DNA of 64,000 nt from Scolanthus callimorphus (taxonomy: Eukaryota; Cnidaria; Anthozoa; Actiniaria; Edwardsiidae). The stretch is from NCBI GenBank assembly GCA_033964015.1, contig CM066919.1, positions 29,603,459-29,667,458 on the forward strand. The letters are read 5' to 3'. The notes under the pieces were generated by a model that was given only the letters and a program-made list of their open reading frames with translations, made no database searches and had not been told where the DNA came from. Each line of letters opens with the position of its first letter. The first letter of the stretch is position 1. Both the position numbers and the translations under genes were made by a program. This document shows, in pieces, positions 23,960-34,989 of this stretch.

Positions 23960-24530
23960 TCAGCGTTTTAAAGAAGTTTGACAACAGAGTTGTTCTGCAA
24001 AGCGAAAAGTCGCTGAAATTTTAGTGTATTTCAAGGATTATATTGTTCAATTGAGTTTGGCTACAGAGTTGTTCTGCCCAGCGAAAAGTCGCTCAAATTC
24101 TAGTGTACTTTAAGATGATAATATGTTATTGAGTAGTGAGTTTGGCTACAGAGTTGTTCTGCCCAGCGAAACGTCGCTCAAATTCTAGTGTGAGTTTGGC
24201 TACAGAGTTGTTCTGCCCAGCGAAAAGTCGCTCAGATTCTAGTGTACTTTAAGATAATATGTTGTTCAGTTGAGTTTGGCTACAGAGGTGTTCTGCCCAG
24301 CGAAACGTCGCTCAAATCCTAGTGTGAGTTTGGCTACAGAGTTGTTCTGCCCAGCGAAAAGTCGCTCAAATTCTAGTGTACTTTAAGACGATAATATGTT
24401 GTTCAGTTGAGTTTGGCTACAGAGTTGTTCTGCCCAGCGAAAAGTCGCTCAAATTCTAGTGTGAGTTTGGCTACAGAGTTGTTATTTCCAGCTTATAGTC
24501 ACTCAAATTCTAGTGTATTTTAAGATTATG
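23960..24530. repeat. minisatellite, about eight copies
   Basis: Repeats of a unit containing GTTTGGCTACAGAGTTGTTC and AGCGAAAAGTCGCTCAAATT, spaced alternately at about 54 and 85 bp because an extra AT-rich segment is present in some units. The AGCGAAAAGTCGCT core is itself a small hairpin. Confidence 0.85.
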
Positions 24531-24560
24531 ATATACCAGCGTGACGAAAGTAATGCGGTA

Positions 24561-25545
24561 ATGTGAAAGTAAATGCTATGACAATCTGCCATAATAAGGT
24601 CTTTTTATGATTCTGCATCTTGAAGGCTGGTTTCAGTGAATGTCTTTGTTTTCTAACAGAAATTGTTCATAGATTTCAATGAACAATTTATCGAAGTACA
24701 ACATTATTATTGGCACATAGTATTTTAGGTGACAGGTGGAGTTAACACCTGCGCTAACCTCTTAGGAAACAGCTCGTTCCGAGCGGATTATGTAATCAAC
24801 ACCTGGGAAACATTGTACGTTAAATTTTTGACTTTTAGCGTTGTATATTTATTACTTAACCTTATGGCGAAGGTCCTCAAATTTTGGTTGTACTAATTTC
24901 TGGATAACCCTTCCTGAATTTTGGGAGGACACCAGGCCCTGCCTCCCGCAAGGAGGTACAAATAATTAAACTAAAGTAATAAAGTGTACTGCTTGGTAGT
25001 GTGTGTTATTCTTTAGGGTGAAAGTAAATGCTATGACAATCTGCCATAATAAGGTCCTTTTTATGATTCTTTAAAACTGCATCTTGAAGACTGGTTTTAG
25101 TAAATGTGTTTGTTTTCCAACAGAAATATCTTGTCGATTTCAATTGAATTTTTATCGATGTGCAATATTATTGGCACAAAATATTTTAGGTGACAGGTGG
25201 AGTTAACACCTGTTCTAACCTCCTAGGAAACAGCTCGATCCGAGCGGATTATGCAATCAACACCGTGGAAACATTGTACGTAATTTTTATTTTTATTTTT
25301 CATTTATTTTTTATTTTATTTTATTTATTTATTTTTATTTTTTATTTTTTACCTTTTAGATTGTTTTTTATTTATTTATTTATTTATTTATTTATTACTA
25401 AACCTCATATGGCAAAAGTCATGCGCGATAATTTCTGGATAACCCTTCTGAGTTTTGGGAGGAAACCAGGCCTTGCCTCCCACAAGAGAGGTGGAGAGGT
25501 GCAAATAATTGTGCTGAAGTAGTAAAGTGTACTGCCTGGGAGTGT
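24561..25545. repeat. two tandem units of about 458 bp (type A)
   Basis: Units beginning GTGAAAGTAAATGCTATGAC start at about 24561 and 25019. Each contains GGTGACAGGTGGAGTTAACA and GAGCGGATTATG. The second unit carries an expanded TTTA/TTTTA stretch at 25283-25396. Confidence 0.75.
25283..25396. repeat. TTTTA/TTTA simple repeat
   Basis: Low-complexity T-rich stretch of TTTTA and TTTA units inside the second type-A tandem unit. Confidence 0.9.
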
Positions 25546-25610
25546 GTGTTATCCCTTAGGATGGGGCTATACTACCCTTTTGGTGAAGTTTGTCCAGTTG
25601 TTTGCAATGC

Positions 25611-26970
25611 AACTAAAATCTTGTATTATATATCATATCGAGTTGTCTTTGTCACTCATGTCGAATTGTTAGCTCTATCGGGATTGACCCACTTTCGTTT
25701 ACAGAATTCACTAGACGAACAAAGTTAACGTATGAATTAGACTCTTTCATGATATGCACCTCTCTGCCCAACACTCCTGGAGGGATCTTCTTCGGTCCTA
25801 TGGACATTTTGTCCAGTGTTCTGTCCTCGGACGGGGCATTTCTGGGTTTGTTGAGTTTGGGGTTGTACCCTTGAGCTTACATCATAACCTCTTGTGTCAA
25901 TAAACTGCTTGATGTGTATATGGGCAGGGGTGCAGCCCCGGACCCAGCAACCCTTAAGCATTTTCGCCTGTAAATTGTTACACTATGCATCCCTACTCAT
26001 TGACTAGTTGTAAAAAGTCATCATATTTTCTGAGATTCTGAGTTTTGGGAGGAAATCAGTGCCACTAAAATCTTGTATTATATATCATATCGAGTTGTCT
26101 TTGTTACGCATGCCGATTGTGAAGTGTTAGTTCTATCAGGATTATCCCACCTTTGTTTAGACAATTCACTGGACGAACAAAGTTAACGTATGTATTAGAC
26201 TCTTTCATGATATGCAACTCTCTGCCCAACACTCCTGGAGGGATCTTCTTCGGTCCTATGGACATTTTGTCCAGTGTTCTGTCCTCGGACGGGGCATTTC
26301 TGGGTTTGTTGGGTTTGGGGTTGTACCCTTGAGCTTACATCATAACCTCTTGTGTCAATAAACTGCTTGATGTGTATATGGGCAGGGGTGCAGCCCCGGA
26401 CCCAGCAACCCTTAAGCATTTTCGCCTGTAAATTGTTACACTATGCATCCCTACTCATTGACTAGTTGTAAAAAGTCATCATATTTTCTGAGATTCTGAG
26501 TTTTGGGAGGAAATCAGTGCCACTAAAATCTTGTATTATATATCATATCGAGTTGTCTTTGTTACGCATGCCGATTGTGAAGTGTTCTATCAGGATTATC
26601 CCACCTTTGTTTAGACAATTCACTGGACGAACAAAGTTAACGTATGTATTAGACTCTTTCATGATATGCAACTCTCTTCCCAACACTCCTGGAGGGATCT
26701 TCTTCGGTCCTATGGACATTTTGTCCAGTGTTCTGTCCTCGGACGGGGCATTTCTGGGTTTGTTGGGTTTGGGGTTGTACCCTTGAGCTTACATCATAAC
26801 CTCTTGTGTCAATAAACTGCTTGAATATGTGTATATGGGCAGGGTGCAGCCCCGGACCCAGCAACCCTTAAGCATTTTCACCTGTAAATTGTTACACTAT
26901 GCATCCCTACTCATTGACTAGTTGTACAAAGTCATCATATTTTCTAAGATTCTGAGTTTTGGGAGGAGAC
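25611..26970. repeat. three tandem units of about 455 bp (type B)
   Basis: Near-identical units starting at about 25611, 26062 and 26520 (ACTAAAATCTTGTATTATAT). Each holds the same 71-74 codon minus-strand frame, but the DNA identity is high throughout, so the frame is not evidence of a gene. The unit end (GAGTTTTGGGAGGA) is shared with the type-A units. Confidence 0.85.
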
Positions 26971-27409
26971 CAGGCCCTGCATCAGGGATGCATGTGTTAT
27001 TTCCTCAGGGTTGGGCTCTGTAGGGCACTATGACTGTCAGAACTAGGTCTCATATGTATATAAATCAGGGTTGACTGGTTTGAAAATAAGAAATAATTCT
27101 TGACTCTAGGACCAGGTGCAACACATCTTTCTGAGTTATGGGATCCTTGAGTTTTGGGATATTTCTGAGTTATGGGATATTGTGGAAGTTAGTAGAAGTT
27201 ACAGAGAGGTTCAAGATAGTAAGAGGGGTTCAAACCTGCACACACCCAAGTGGCAGATAAGCGGAGCCAGGCCTTTTCTCCCATATCTTATATAGAGTAC
27301 AATGGGACCCAGTGAGAATATATTACTATTCCCACTGGGGACCAGCAGTACGTATATAAGATATCAACTCATTAACATACTCAGTCAGTTGGTTGAGAAC
27401 GAGCGCCCG

Positions 27410-28090
27410 GAATGACGTCTATGGGAGACGTCATATTGGTGGTGGCCTGTGGTCTCATTGTGCTCTCCCTTAGACCTGGTGGTGCCTCTTGGCTTTCTTT
27501 CCCCCACCCTCCCTCCCACGGGTCATTACCATTGCCATCTTTGGCTCCACCAGACCTCCTTTTTTCATATCCTATATAGTACAATCTTATAATGTATTGG
27601 TGGTGGCCGTTGCTCTCATCGTGCTCACCCTTAGATCTGGTGGTTAGTCATTACAAACCATTGCCATCTTTGGCTCCGCCAGGCCTTTTCTCCCATATCT
27701 TATATAGAGTACAATGGGACCCAGTGAGAATATATTACTATTCATCCCCTATCCCGTTTAGTTTCGGGCATAACTCAAAAAAAGAAAGCAAGAACATTAG
27801 CATGCGTGGAAGCGTTCGCGTAGCCTGCGTAAACATCCGTCCGTATCGCCTTGGCCTCTGGGCACCATGCGGACGGCCGTTTACTCAGGATAGCGTTCGC
27901 TTGGAGTTTAGAGGAAAATTGAGAAAGAGCGCGCGAGAATTAGAGGGGAGACTTGTGCATCCAAAAACATGCCCTTCCAGCCCTTGTCGATTTCTTAGCT
28001 CTTTGAACCTCCACGGGGAACGCTTGGTACGCAGCCTAAAAAACGTATCCATCCCCTGTACAAATAGAATAACTAAATATGTGCACTTGC
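27410..28090. other. non-coding, with a local duplication
   Basis: A segment around CCATATCTTATATAGAGTAC occurs at about 27281-27331 and again at about 27699-27745, near copies of a TCTGGTGG-containing block. No gene was recognised. Confidence 0.4.
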
Positions 28091-28256
28091 AGGGGCGTAG
28101 CCAGGAGGGCACAGGGGGCCGCGACCTCCCCTTTCTCGGTAGATTTTCCCATTCATTTACTGTATTTGCTGGAGGAAATTTGAAAATTTTCGTCCTATGT
28201 TTTCACTATCTGCCCCCCCCCCCCCCCCCCAACCAAATTTCTGGCTACGCCCCTGC
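28091..28256. mobile_element. MITE with CAGGGGCGTAGCC ends
   Basis: Inverted ends CAGGGGCGTAGCCAGGAG and CTGGCTACGCCCCTG, flanked by CACTTG on both sides. Ends of this kind are hAT-like. A related copy is at 42064-42353. The interior has a C run at about 28214-28230. Confidence 0.65.
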
Positions 28257-28295
28257 ACTTGTATAACGCAAATTATCGTACATGCAGGTTACATC

Positions 28296-28748
28296 TCCCG
28301 GGGGGGGGGGGGGGGGGGAGACTCCCGTATTTTTTGGTCGGGGATGATCGTCGTATCTTTTAGCATTAGGGGTTAAAATCACGGGTTTGGTATATTTTAG
28401 GGGTGATCGTGATCTTCGATAATTAATTTTAGGGATATTGGTATCTTTTAGGGCCGAAAATGTGTCCAAATTGTTTTCTCATGATGATGCTTCTAAAAAC
28501 CTAGATTACTCTATGAGAAGACGATAAAGTAGACAACATTAATGGCAGCATTTTTATTTAACACGGAAATTTCATGTTGGGTATCTTTTACCTGTTACCT
28601 GTCTTCTTCGCGCCTACTTGGCACATAAGGCCTCATCCTTTAGGGTATCTTTTAGGGTAACAAATTAATTGAGCCACGCCATGTTTGGTATCTTTTAGGG
28701 GTGAAACTGAAAATTTCCGACGATCATCCCCGACCATATTATATGGGT
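28296..28748. mobile_element. G-tract-ended element with 8-bp target duplication
   Basis: Begins CCCGGGG with a long G run and contains repeated ATCTTTTAGGG motifs. It ends near CCGACGATCATCCCCGACC without a right-hand C run, and is flanked by GTTACATC at 28288-28295 and 28749-28756. Confidence 0.6.
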
Positions 28749-29032
28749 GTTACATCATGAGTGTCGTCACTGCTTGGCGTCACTGGGTATTGTCTTCGAC
28801 AAACGAAAATGATTTCTCTTGTCTTCGACCAGCTCATCGGTTCTTTCACGCCTCCCATCTTCAGGTTACAGTAAATAAAGTAAGAGGGTTATTGAAAACT
28901 TCGAGTTAATCGACATCTTGGCTTCTTGGTGAGTCTCTGAATTTATCAAAAAATGGCGGCAAAGCACTACATTATGATGGGCGGGGTTGTTGGCCCAAAC
29001 ACCGCAGATGCAGCTCATGGAAACCATACAAT

Positions 29033-29212
29033 AGACCTCCTTGGCTTGGGCGTAATGTTTCCACGTGGCATTCCCATGAGTATTCTTTCTTTCTTTTTCT
29101 GCTAGGCACCGAAGGGTATGTGAATATGGAAGCAACCCAAACAAAGATTGAATACTCATGGAAATGCCACGTGATCTGAAATGGGCAAAACATTACGCCC
29201 AAGCCGAGGAGG
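29033..29212. mobile_element. foldback MITE
   Basis: Inverted arms starting ACCTCCTTGGCTTGGGCGTA and ending TACGCCCAAGCCGAGGAGGT, with further pairing through ATGCCACGTG and the ACTCATGG segments. No gene was recognised between 29.2 and 30.8 kb. Confidence 0.7.
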
Positions 29213-30860
29213 TTTATTCATGTAGCGTAAGAAAACTTCTTTAAAAAGACGTATGTATGTTCAAAACGAGTTACATGTAACTTACTGTTTTGTCATCACC
29301 CTCCAAGCGAAAAAAGTGAGCAGATATTGTAGTTCAACTAGAATTTGTGTTGCGCTAAATCTATTGTCCCCTCGGCCAATGATATTAGACGTAGAGCTTT
29401 GTCGTGGGCGTGGTGCATTAATTTTGTTTTGTTAATCGATCGTATTTCATTTGCATTTAACGAAAGCCTCACTCTCAGCCGACCTCGTCTGTAAAGTGAT
29501 AGCTGGAAAAGTTACGCAGCAAAGAAATATAAAGGTGAGTTATTTAAACTATGTTTCTCCTAGAAAATCATTTATAGACCTTGAAGAGCTGGCTTACAAG
29601 AAGAGAACTTACAATGGGAATACGTTTATGCAAGCTTTGCGTTGTTATGGAAGACCTTCAAAGTAGAATATTTACAAGCTACGATTTCGCTTTCGCGATA
29701 TTTGCAGCAACAGTAAATGCATGGTGCTTTTTCCTAGAGCATTTGAGTGTGGTCCCTTTGTATTTAGAAGGCTTCGTTTATATGATCAGTAAAATATAAG
29801 GATTTTATCTTCAGCGCAGCGCATCTTCATCATTGTCAACAACATTCAGGTTATGATATCATCGCGCTCATTGCTGCTTAGCTAAGGCCCGTTTGACTTC
29901 GCTCGTTAACAGTTCACGGTGTTGTAAGGTGCTCATTTACTAATGAGCGACCTCTCTAATTGAATTTCACTTAATGTTTTCATCAGTTCTCATAAAGAAC
30001 ACGAATTTAACCTCCGAAGTCTACTCGATTTTCCATTCTGTGCGAGCCATAAATTCTTGGGTTATCTTTCACTGTGTGAATTAATGATTAACTTTGTCCA
30101 TGACCAAGAGGAGCCAAAACCGGAGAAAGGTAAGGTCTATTTATTATTTCATGCTGTGAAATAACAACATTCCCGCAGCATGATTAATTGAATTAATAGA
30201 AAACCGAAATAGAAGACCGCACTTGAGCACTAAGAAAATGTGGCCTTTCTCCAATACCCAGCTCAAAATTAATTGCTTTAATATCCACTGAACATAGAAG
30301 GATAATAAATTTCCATTGACATATATATATTTTTTCCTCATTCCTGGTGTTTTTGTTGCTTTTAGTAATTAACTCCAGTAGGGGGTCAGTGGTTTCAGTT
30401 GTTTTCCAATTCAAAGGTTAGATAAACCGCGTTTCATAAACTGTAGAGCAAGAAAAGTAGTCATTGATATGGCTATACATATGACTGTTAAATGATTCCT
30501 GATGATTTCATTTGTTTTGTGTGGTTAATATTGCAATTGCAAAAAGGGGGCAATGAAAATGCTTGCCGAAACCCGCTCCTTAGGGCGTAGGAATGTTTTC
30601 AACAAGGATCAACAAATTGATATTTATTATGGATATTTGTTCGAGAATATTCTATTTAATAGTCTCCCGAGAACCCGCGGTTTTTTTTTATCGGTCACGT
30701 TGCGTGAGACGTTGCGTGACTGACACAAATAGTGGGGGGGGGGGGGGGTGCTGGACAGGCAATTGTCTTAAACCTGAAACTCTCCTCATCCTTAACAGTT
30801 TATGCTTGCAATAAATTATACAAAGATTCATATTTATATTTTGACATTTTGTAGTCAGAA

Positions 30861-31609
30861 ATGCCTCAATTTGGTGGAGGAGACAAATGCCCTAGGTGTG
30901 GTAAGACAGTGTATATGGCGGAAGAAAAACTTGCAGTGGGCAAAAAGTGGCACAAACAGTGCCTGAATTGCAAAGACTGCCACAAGTCGCTGGACAGTAC
31001 AACTTTATGTGACAATGAAGGTAAGCAGTGGTGGATCATAGTTTATAGAGGTGAGAATGGTTAGGAAACCTGACACCTGTTATTGTACTATCTCTTTGTT
31101 CACTTTTTCAGAGGAATACTTTTGTTTGTGCAGGGTCACGGTACATAAGAGTACCAAAATTCAGCCAGTAAGATATAGCGATTCAGTGTACAACCAGACA
31201 TGCATATTAGATGAGCATGAAACAAAAGATTGGGCAGGGTCAATATCACGTGATAGCCCCTCTCAACATCCAGCCCACGCTATTCTTTGTGTTGGTCCTT
31301 TGAAGTTTGCCGGGCTTCCCAACCATTCCACTCCATTTAAACTATTGCAACTTCAGAAAGGGGGGACCGGATATAGTGAAAACATGGGATGAAAATTTTA
31401 AAATTTCCTCCAGCAAATGGCTGTTTCGGGAGTCTTGTGAAAAAAACGCCCTAGGAAAAAACGCCGCCGCCTCCTGTAAAAAATGAACGTTCCCTTATGT
31501 TCTGTTTTCAGGTGAGATATATTGCAAAGCTTGCTATGGCAAAAATTTTGGCCCCAAAGGTTATGGTTACGGAGGCGGAGCCGGAGCTCTAACAAACACT
31601 GGCAAATGA
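30861..31609 (+). CDS. single-LIM muscle LIM protein / CRIP-like, copy 1
   Basis: Small cytoskeletal or muscle-type zinc protein. Exons 30861-31020 and 31512-31609 give 85 residues, the size of single-LIM CRP/MLP proteins. The LIM domain begins [15 protein letters not shown], continues [17 protein letters not shown] and ends [15 protein letters not shown], followed by [10 protein letters not shown]. All eight zinc ligands are visible. The intron is phase 1 after the GAA codon, exactly as in the other LIM genes here. The coding exon starts just after an acceptor at about 30854, so an untranslated exon probably lies upstream. Its last exon is nearly identical to that of the copy at 40283-41135, pointing to recent duplication or gene conversion. 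Confidence 0.9.
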
Positions 31610-31833
31610 GCTGGACTGAGGTGAAACTTGCGTGATTATCAAGAAACACCTTGTGTTTTTCATAAACTGATTTAAAAACAATGCAGTAATAATGGCAATA
31701 ATGCTACTTTAGTAACAAAATGACGAATATTTTTCCTGTAGAAGGGCTAGCTTTTGTATTTTGTAGTGAACGATCGAAGACGACTGTATAACATTGTCGC
31801 TGTAGACTGTAAACTGAAGCCGTTGCAAGTTTG

Positions 31834-31839
31834 AATAAA
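31834..31839 (+). terminator. polyadenylation signal of LIM copy 1
   Basis: AATAAA about 225 bases after the stop codon. The same TGGAATAAATATGAGTAAA-like context follows the third copy, supporting its use. Confidence 0.65.
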
Positions 31840-32102
31840 CATGAGTAAAACTGTCTTCCTTTGTTGTTGTTTGCGGTCATGTTAAAACGTCTCTTTCGCA
31901 AAGTACAGAACGATCATCAACGCAAAATGAGCGGGCTGAAATTAATGCTGTAGTTTCAGGAAAAGTATGATGTTGCTGTTCGTTTGTTCGGTTTTTTCTT
32001 GTAGACATTTTTGCCAATAAAACTAGCTTTACTCTAAACCATTCAACATTCTGTTGTCGGGGTGCCTTCATCGCATTCCTGGGCCTTCTTACTGTCTATC
32101 CA

Positions 32103-32434
32103 TAATCTCGTTCCCAGTGCCTACTCCGCTGCTGTTTGTTGTCAACCTCGTCCCCAGGGTCTTCTCGGTCGTTTTTCAAAATGGCGGCTAGCTCGAGTGA
32201 AGACCCCTGGGGAAGCTGAGCCACATGACCGTTTCGAAACAAAGGACAACCTCGTTCCCATGTCCTCAGACAGTGGTCATGTGACTCAGCCTCCCCCAAG
32301 GTCTTGTGCTCGACCAACCGCCATCTTGAAAATTACCCACAAGACCCGGGGGACGAGCTTGGTTTGTTCAGGGAAGTGTGGTTTGTTGTTTGTCAGCTTG
32401 ACCGAGAGGCTCTGGGAACGAGAATGTGTAAGTA
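32103..32434. mobile_element. MITE with TCTCGTTCCCAG ends and internal palindrome
   Basis: Left end AATCTCGTTCCCAGTGCC and right end GGCTCTGGGAACGAGAATG are inverted repeats. A second internal inverted pair surrounds AAAATGGCGGCTAGCTCGAG and CGACCAACCGCCATCTTG. It is related to the element at 34102-34317. Confidence 0.65.
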
Positions 32435-32559
32435 ACAAGCAACTTTATTAACGTCTCAAATCTTCTAGCCCTGCACGAGTGCACTACGTACCCCCCTGTC
32501 TCTATCAGAGCTCCAGGTGAAAGGAATTCAAAGCTATAAGCAAGCTACTCGGAACAGAG

Positions 32560-32655
32560 AAAAGTCGATACGGTTGGTCGATCCGGGATTCGAACTCAGG
32601 ACCGTATGCACAGTGTGCCGTGCGCAAACACACTGCCACCTACCCGTCCCGGCGC
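32560..32655 (-). mobile_element. tRNA-derived SINE head (tRNA-like sequence)
   Basis: On the minus strand a tRNA-like arrangement ends with a B-box-like GAGTTCGAATCCCGG, preceded by a D-arm-like GGTAGGTGGCAGTGTG. The acceptor stem does not close and there is no clear anticodon arm, so it is more likely a SINE head or decayed tRNA than a working tRNA gene. Confidence 0.45.
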
Positions 32656-32836
32656 GCAAAATGGGCCCTTTTTACAGAATCGTATTGGATGCCGTGTGAA
32701 AATGAGATGAATATATATAATGGAGATATTTACATTGCACGCTAGATATAAATAAAATAACGGTCACATTTAAAAAAAAAAAAAGAGAAATACATATGAT
32801 ATGGTGCTTGTGAAGTGACTGTTAAAAGATATAGAG

Positions 32837-33170
32837 GATATTACATGGCCGCGCGGAGATACGAATTTTATCTTCGAGTGTTGAAAATTTATCTCACGAG
32901 TGAGCGCAGCGAACGAGTGAGATAAATTTTTAACACGAGAAGATAAAATTCGTATCTCCAAGCGGTCATGTAATGTTCTGTTTATTATATAAAAATCAAT
33001 GAAATACCAAATTCAAATTTTATTTGAGTTAAGCTTATAAGGCGAGCATTCAGCAAAGGCAAGTGTGATATTTTCACATGTGAAAATAACATGATATTTT
33101 CACGTGTGAAGATATCAAGTTTTCGCGCGGGAGATCACCTGGTATTTCATTGGTGTTTATATAATAAAAA
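32837..33170. mobile_element. two adjacent foldback elements
   Basis: The first (32837-32977) is a near-perfect hairpin with arms starting ACATGGCCGCGCGGAGATAC and the loop around GAGCGCAGCGAACGAG. The second has inverted ends TATTATATAAAAATCAATGA at about 32991 and TCATTGGTGTTTATATAATA at about 33149. Confidence 0.65.
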
Positions 33171-33193
33171 ATAATATGAAACAAAAATAAGGA

Positions 33194-33350
33194 TTAATTA
33201 TAGCTAAAATTAACAAAACTTTCATCTCTTATGTTTAAACCATTTGGAGTTAAAGTTCGAGCTCTGTTGATAAGAAAAGCTTCTCTAGCTTTGCGTATAA
33301 AGTCGCGGTTAGATTTAATGAGATGACTAATATGCTCAGTGTTTGCAGGC
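33194..33350 (-). pseudogene. C-terminal fragment of a retroelement GIY-YIG-type endonuclease
   Basis: The minus strand encodes HISHLIKSNRDFIRKAREA, then FLINRARTLTPNGLNIRDE, before a stop. An arginine- and aromatic-rich REAFLI segment followed by T..P.GLN.RDE is characteristic of the end of GIY-YIG regions attached to reverse transcriptases in animal retroelements. Only this fragment remains; a MITE-like block interrupts it upstream. Recognition is from the motif only. Confidence 0.45.
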
Positions 33351-33535
33351 GGTACTCTGGTACTGGGTGTTTGTATCGCGGAAAACCCGGTCCGTTCGCT
33401 GATCGGGTGCCATCTTGGAATTTTGAGGCGCGCGGTCACGGGGGCGAGCGCAAAAATCGGGCGAAAGGCGTCTCAAAAATCCAAGATGGCGCCGATCAGG
33501 GAACGGACCGCCTGCAAGCAGGCTATGTTTAGATA
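33340..33535. repeat. dispersed repeat with inverted CCATCTTG blocks
   Basis: Contains GATCGGGTGCCATCTTGGAA and, inverted, TCCAAGATGGCGCCGATC. Its outer inverted segments, AACCCGGTCCGTTCGCTGAT and ATCAGGGAACGGACCGCC, mark a foldback element. Confidence 0.6.
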
Positions 33536-33845
33536 CATAAAGTAGCTTCCTAACACTAAAACAGGCGCAAATTTGACAAAATACTGTAAAAAGTCCTTTT
33601 TAGCTTGTTGGGGCACAATTCTTTGTTCGGTTTCAAGGAGCGAAAACCTGGTGAAGAGTAACCAGATTGGCTCGTATCAGTGACGTTGCCCTGGTAATCG
33701 TTAGTCTAGTCGTAGAAAAAATCCCTCAATGTAAGCCTTTAAGATAACCTCAGATATAATGACGTTAATATTACACGGATTTAGATCTCCCCGCGCTGAC
33801 TATATCAGCGCTATGCGATTTCCGAGAGACTGTCGATCGCCTGGT

Positions 33846-34363
33846 CATTCTCGAACCCAGAGAGGCTCTGGTGACATCCATTTGAAGGCCTTCGCTGAGT
33901 GGCTGAAATGGCGCGCACGCGTACATAAAAGTAGCTTTAATCTCGCTATATAAAAACGTGTCTGTCAATATAACACTGGCATTCATTTCCTAGTCGTCTG
34001 TTCAACCTATGCTTTCGACTTGAACGCTCTAAAGTAATTGTGAGGCATAAAACCACCATTTTCTTTTGAGCATGCGTCGGTGGCTGTCACCAGAGCCTCC
34101 CCAATCTCGTACCCAGAGCCCGTCATCTTTTGGCCAGCGGCAAGATTCAGGGCTCTGGGGGAATCCGATTTTTGAGCATGCGTGGTACGTCAAAAACGTA
34201 ACGAACTTTCATACAATCAAACCGGAAACCCAGAATCTGGGTTTTAAAAAAATCGATTCCCCCAGAACCCTGAATCTTGCCGCTGGCCAAAAGATGACGG
34301 CTCTGGGTACGAGATTGAGCCTCCCGCGAGGTGACGAGCCGGCGAGCTCTGGGTACGAGAATG
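33846..34363. mobile_element. Mutator-like MITE interrupted by a second MITE
   Basis: Ends CATTCTCGAACCCAGAG and CTCTGGGTACGAGAATG, with a 9-bp duplication TCGCCTGGT at 33837-33845 and 34365-34373 (one extra G at 34364). Same family as 4756-4975. A complete hAT-like element sits inside its right terminal repeat. Confidence 0.75.
34102..34317. mobile_element. hAT-like MITE nested in the terminal repeat of another MITE
   Basis: Perfect inverted ends CAATCTCGTACCCAGAGCC, flanked by 8-bp duplications AGCCTCCC (34094-34101, 34318-34325). The 216-bp element was inserted into the right arm of the 33846-34363 element and is therefore the younger of the two. Confidence 0.85.
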
Positions 34364-34989
34364 GTCGCCTGGTCAGCAGTTTAACACACGCATGCGCGTG
34401 AAAAGTAATCATTTCTAAACGACTCTAATATTTTACATCCGTTCCAAAGTTCCTTCTAGTGAACGGAGAAGCTTTGTTTTATTGTTATTGTTGTTAATTC
34501 GGGCTAAAAAGCACGTGTTCATAATACAAAAGCAGACAAAACCGCGTTCCACTAAGTTAAGTCTGGCCCAGATAGTAAGAAATTTAATAGACAAATTAAT
34601 CTGTTTCCCTCATATGTTTACTATCTAGTGATCCGAGTATTCGGTACGAGCGTACCAGTAGAGAGGTTTGTCTTCTATCTCATTAATCACTAATCCAGAA
34701 TCACACAAAAGAACTGTCTTCGTATGTAAAGGCAGAACCGCCCTCTTCTATATTACAATGTCTATTTGGAAAAAGGAAGCTCAGAGCACCGAGGTCCCTG
34801 AAAAAGGAGTTACTCATTCGTACGATTTTTCTACAATTTATAATCCAGCTAAAGTACACAATTCCTATCTGCCCGAAAAGTTCTTTGAAATTTGAAGGTA
34901 ACATCAACATTTTGTTTCTTGTTTTTTATTACTCTTGGCATGAACTCATAATTGTTCCATCACTGATATTTTTTCAGCTTTATTTCATG

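Larger units (their letters stand above)
23314..27409. repeat. 4.1-kb repeat block bounded by perfect 84-bp direct repeats
   Basis: Bases 23314-23397 and 27326-27409 are identical in direct orientation and contain a TATA-like TATATAAG. The block between them has no long coding frame and consists of tandem repeats. The flanking direct repeats could be remnants of long terminal repeats of a non-autonomous retroelement, or the edges of a segmental duplication. Confidence 0.6.

Noticed and set aside
23960..24530. Regularly spaced repeats resembling a CRISPR array
   Set aside because: Animal genome context, unit spacing alternates, spacers are themselves repeated, and there are no cas genes; it is a minisatellite.
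25737..26864. Three near-identical minus-strand frames of 71-74 codons
   Set aside because: They are the same stretch of tandem repeat units; identity is as high outside the frame, so conservation of the frame is explained by repeat identity.
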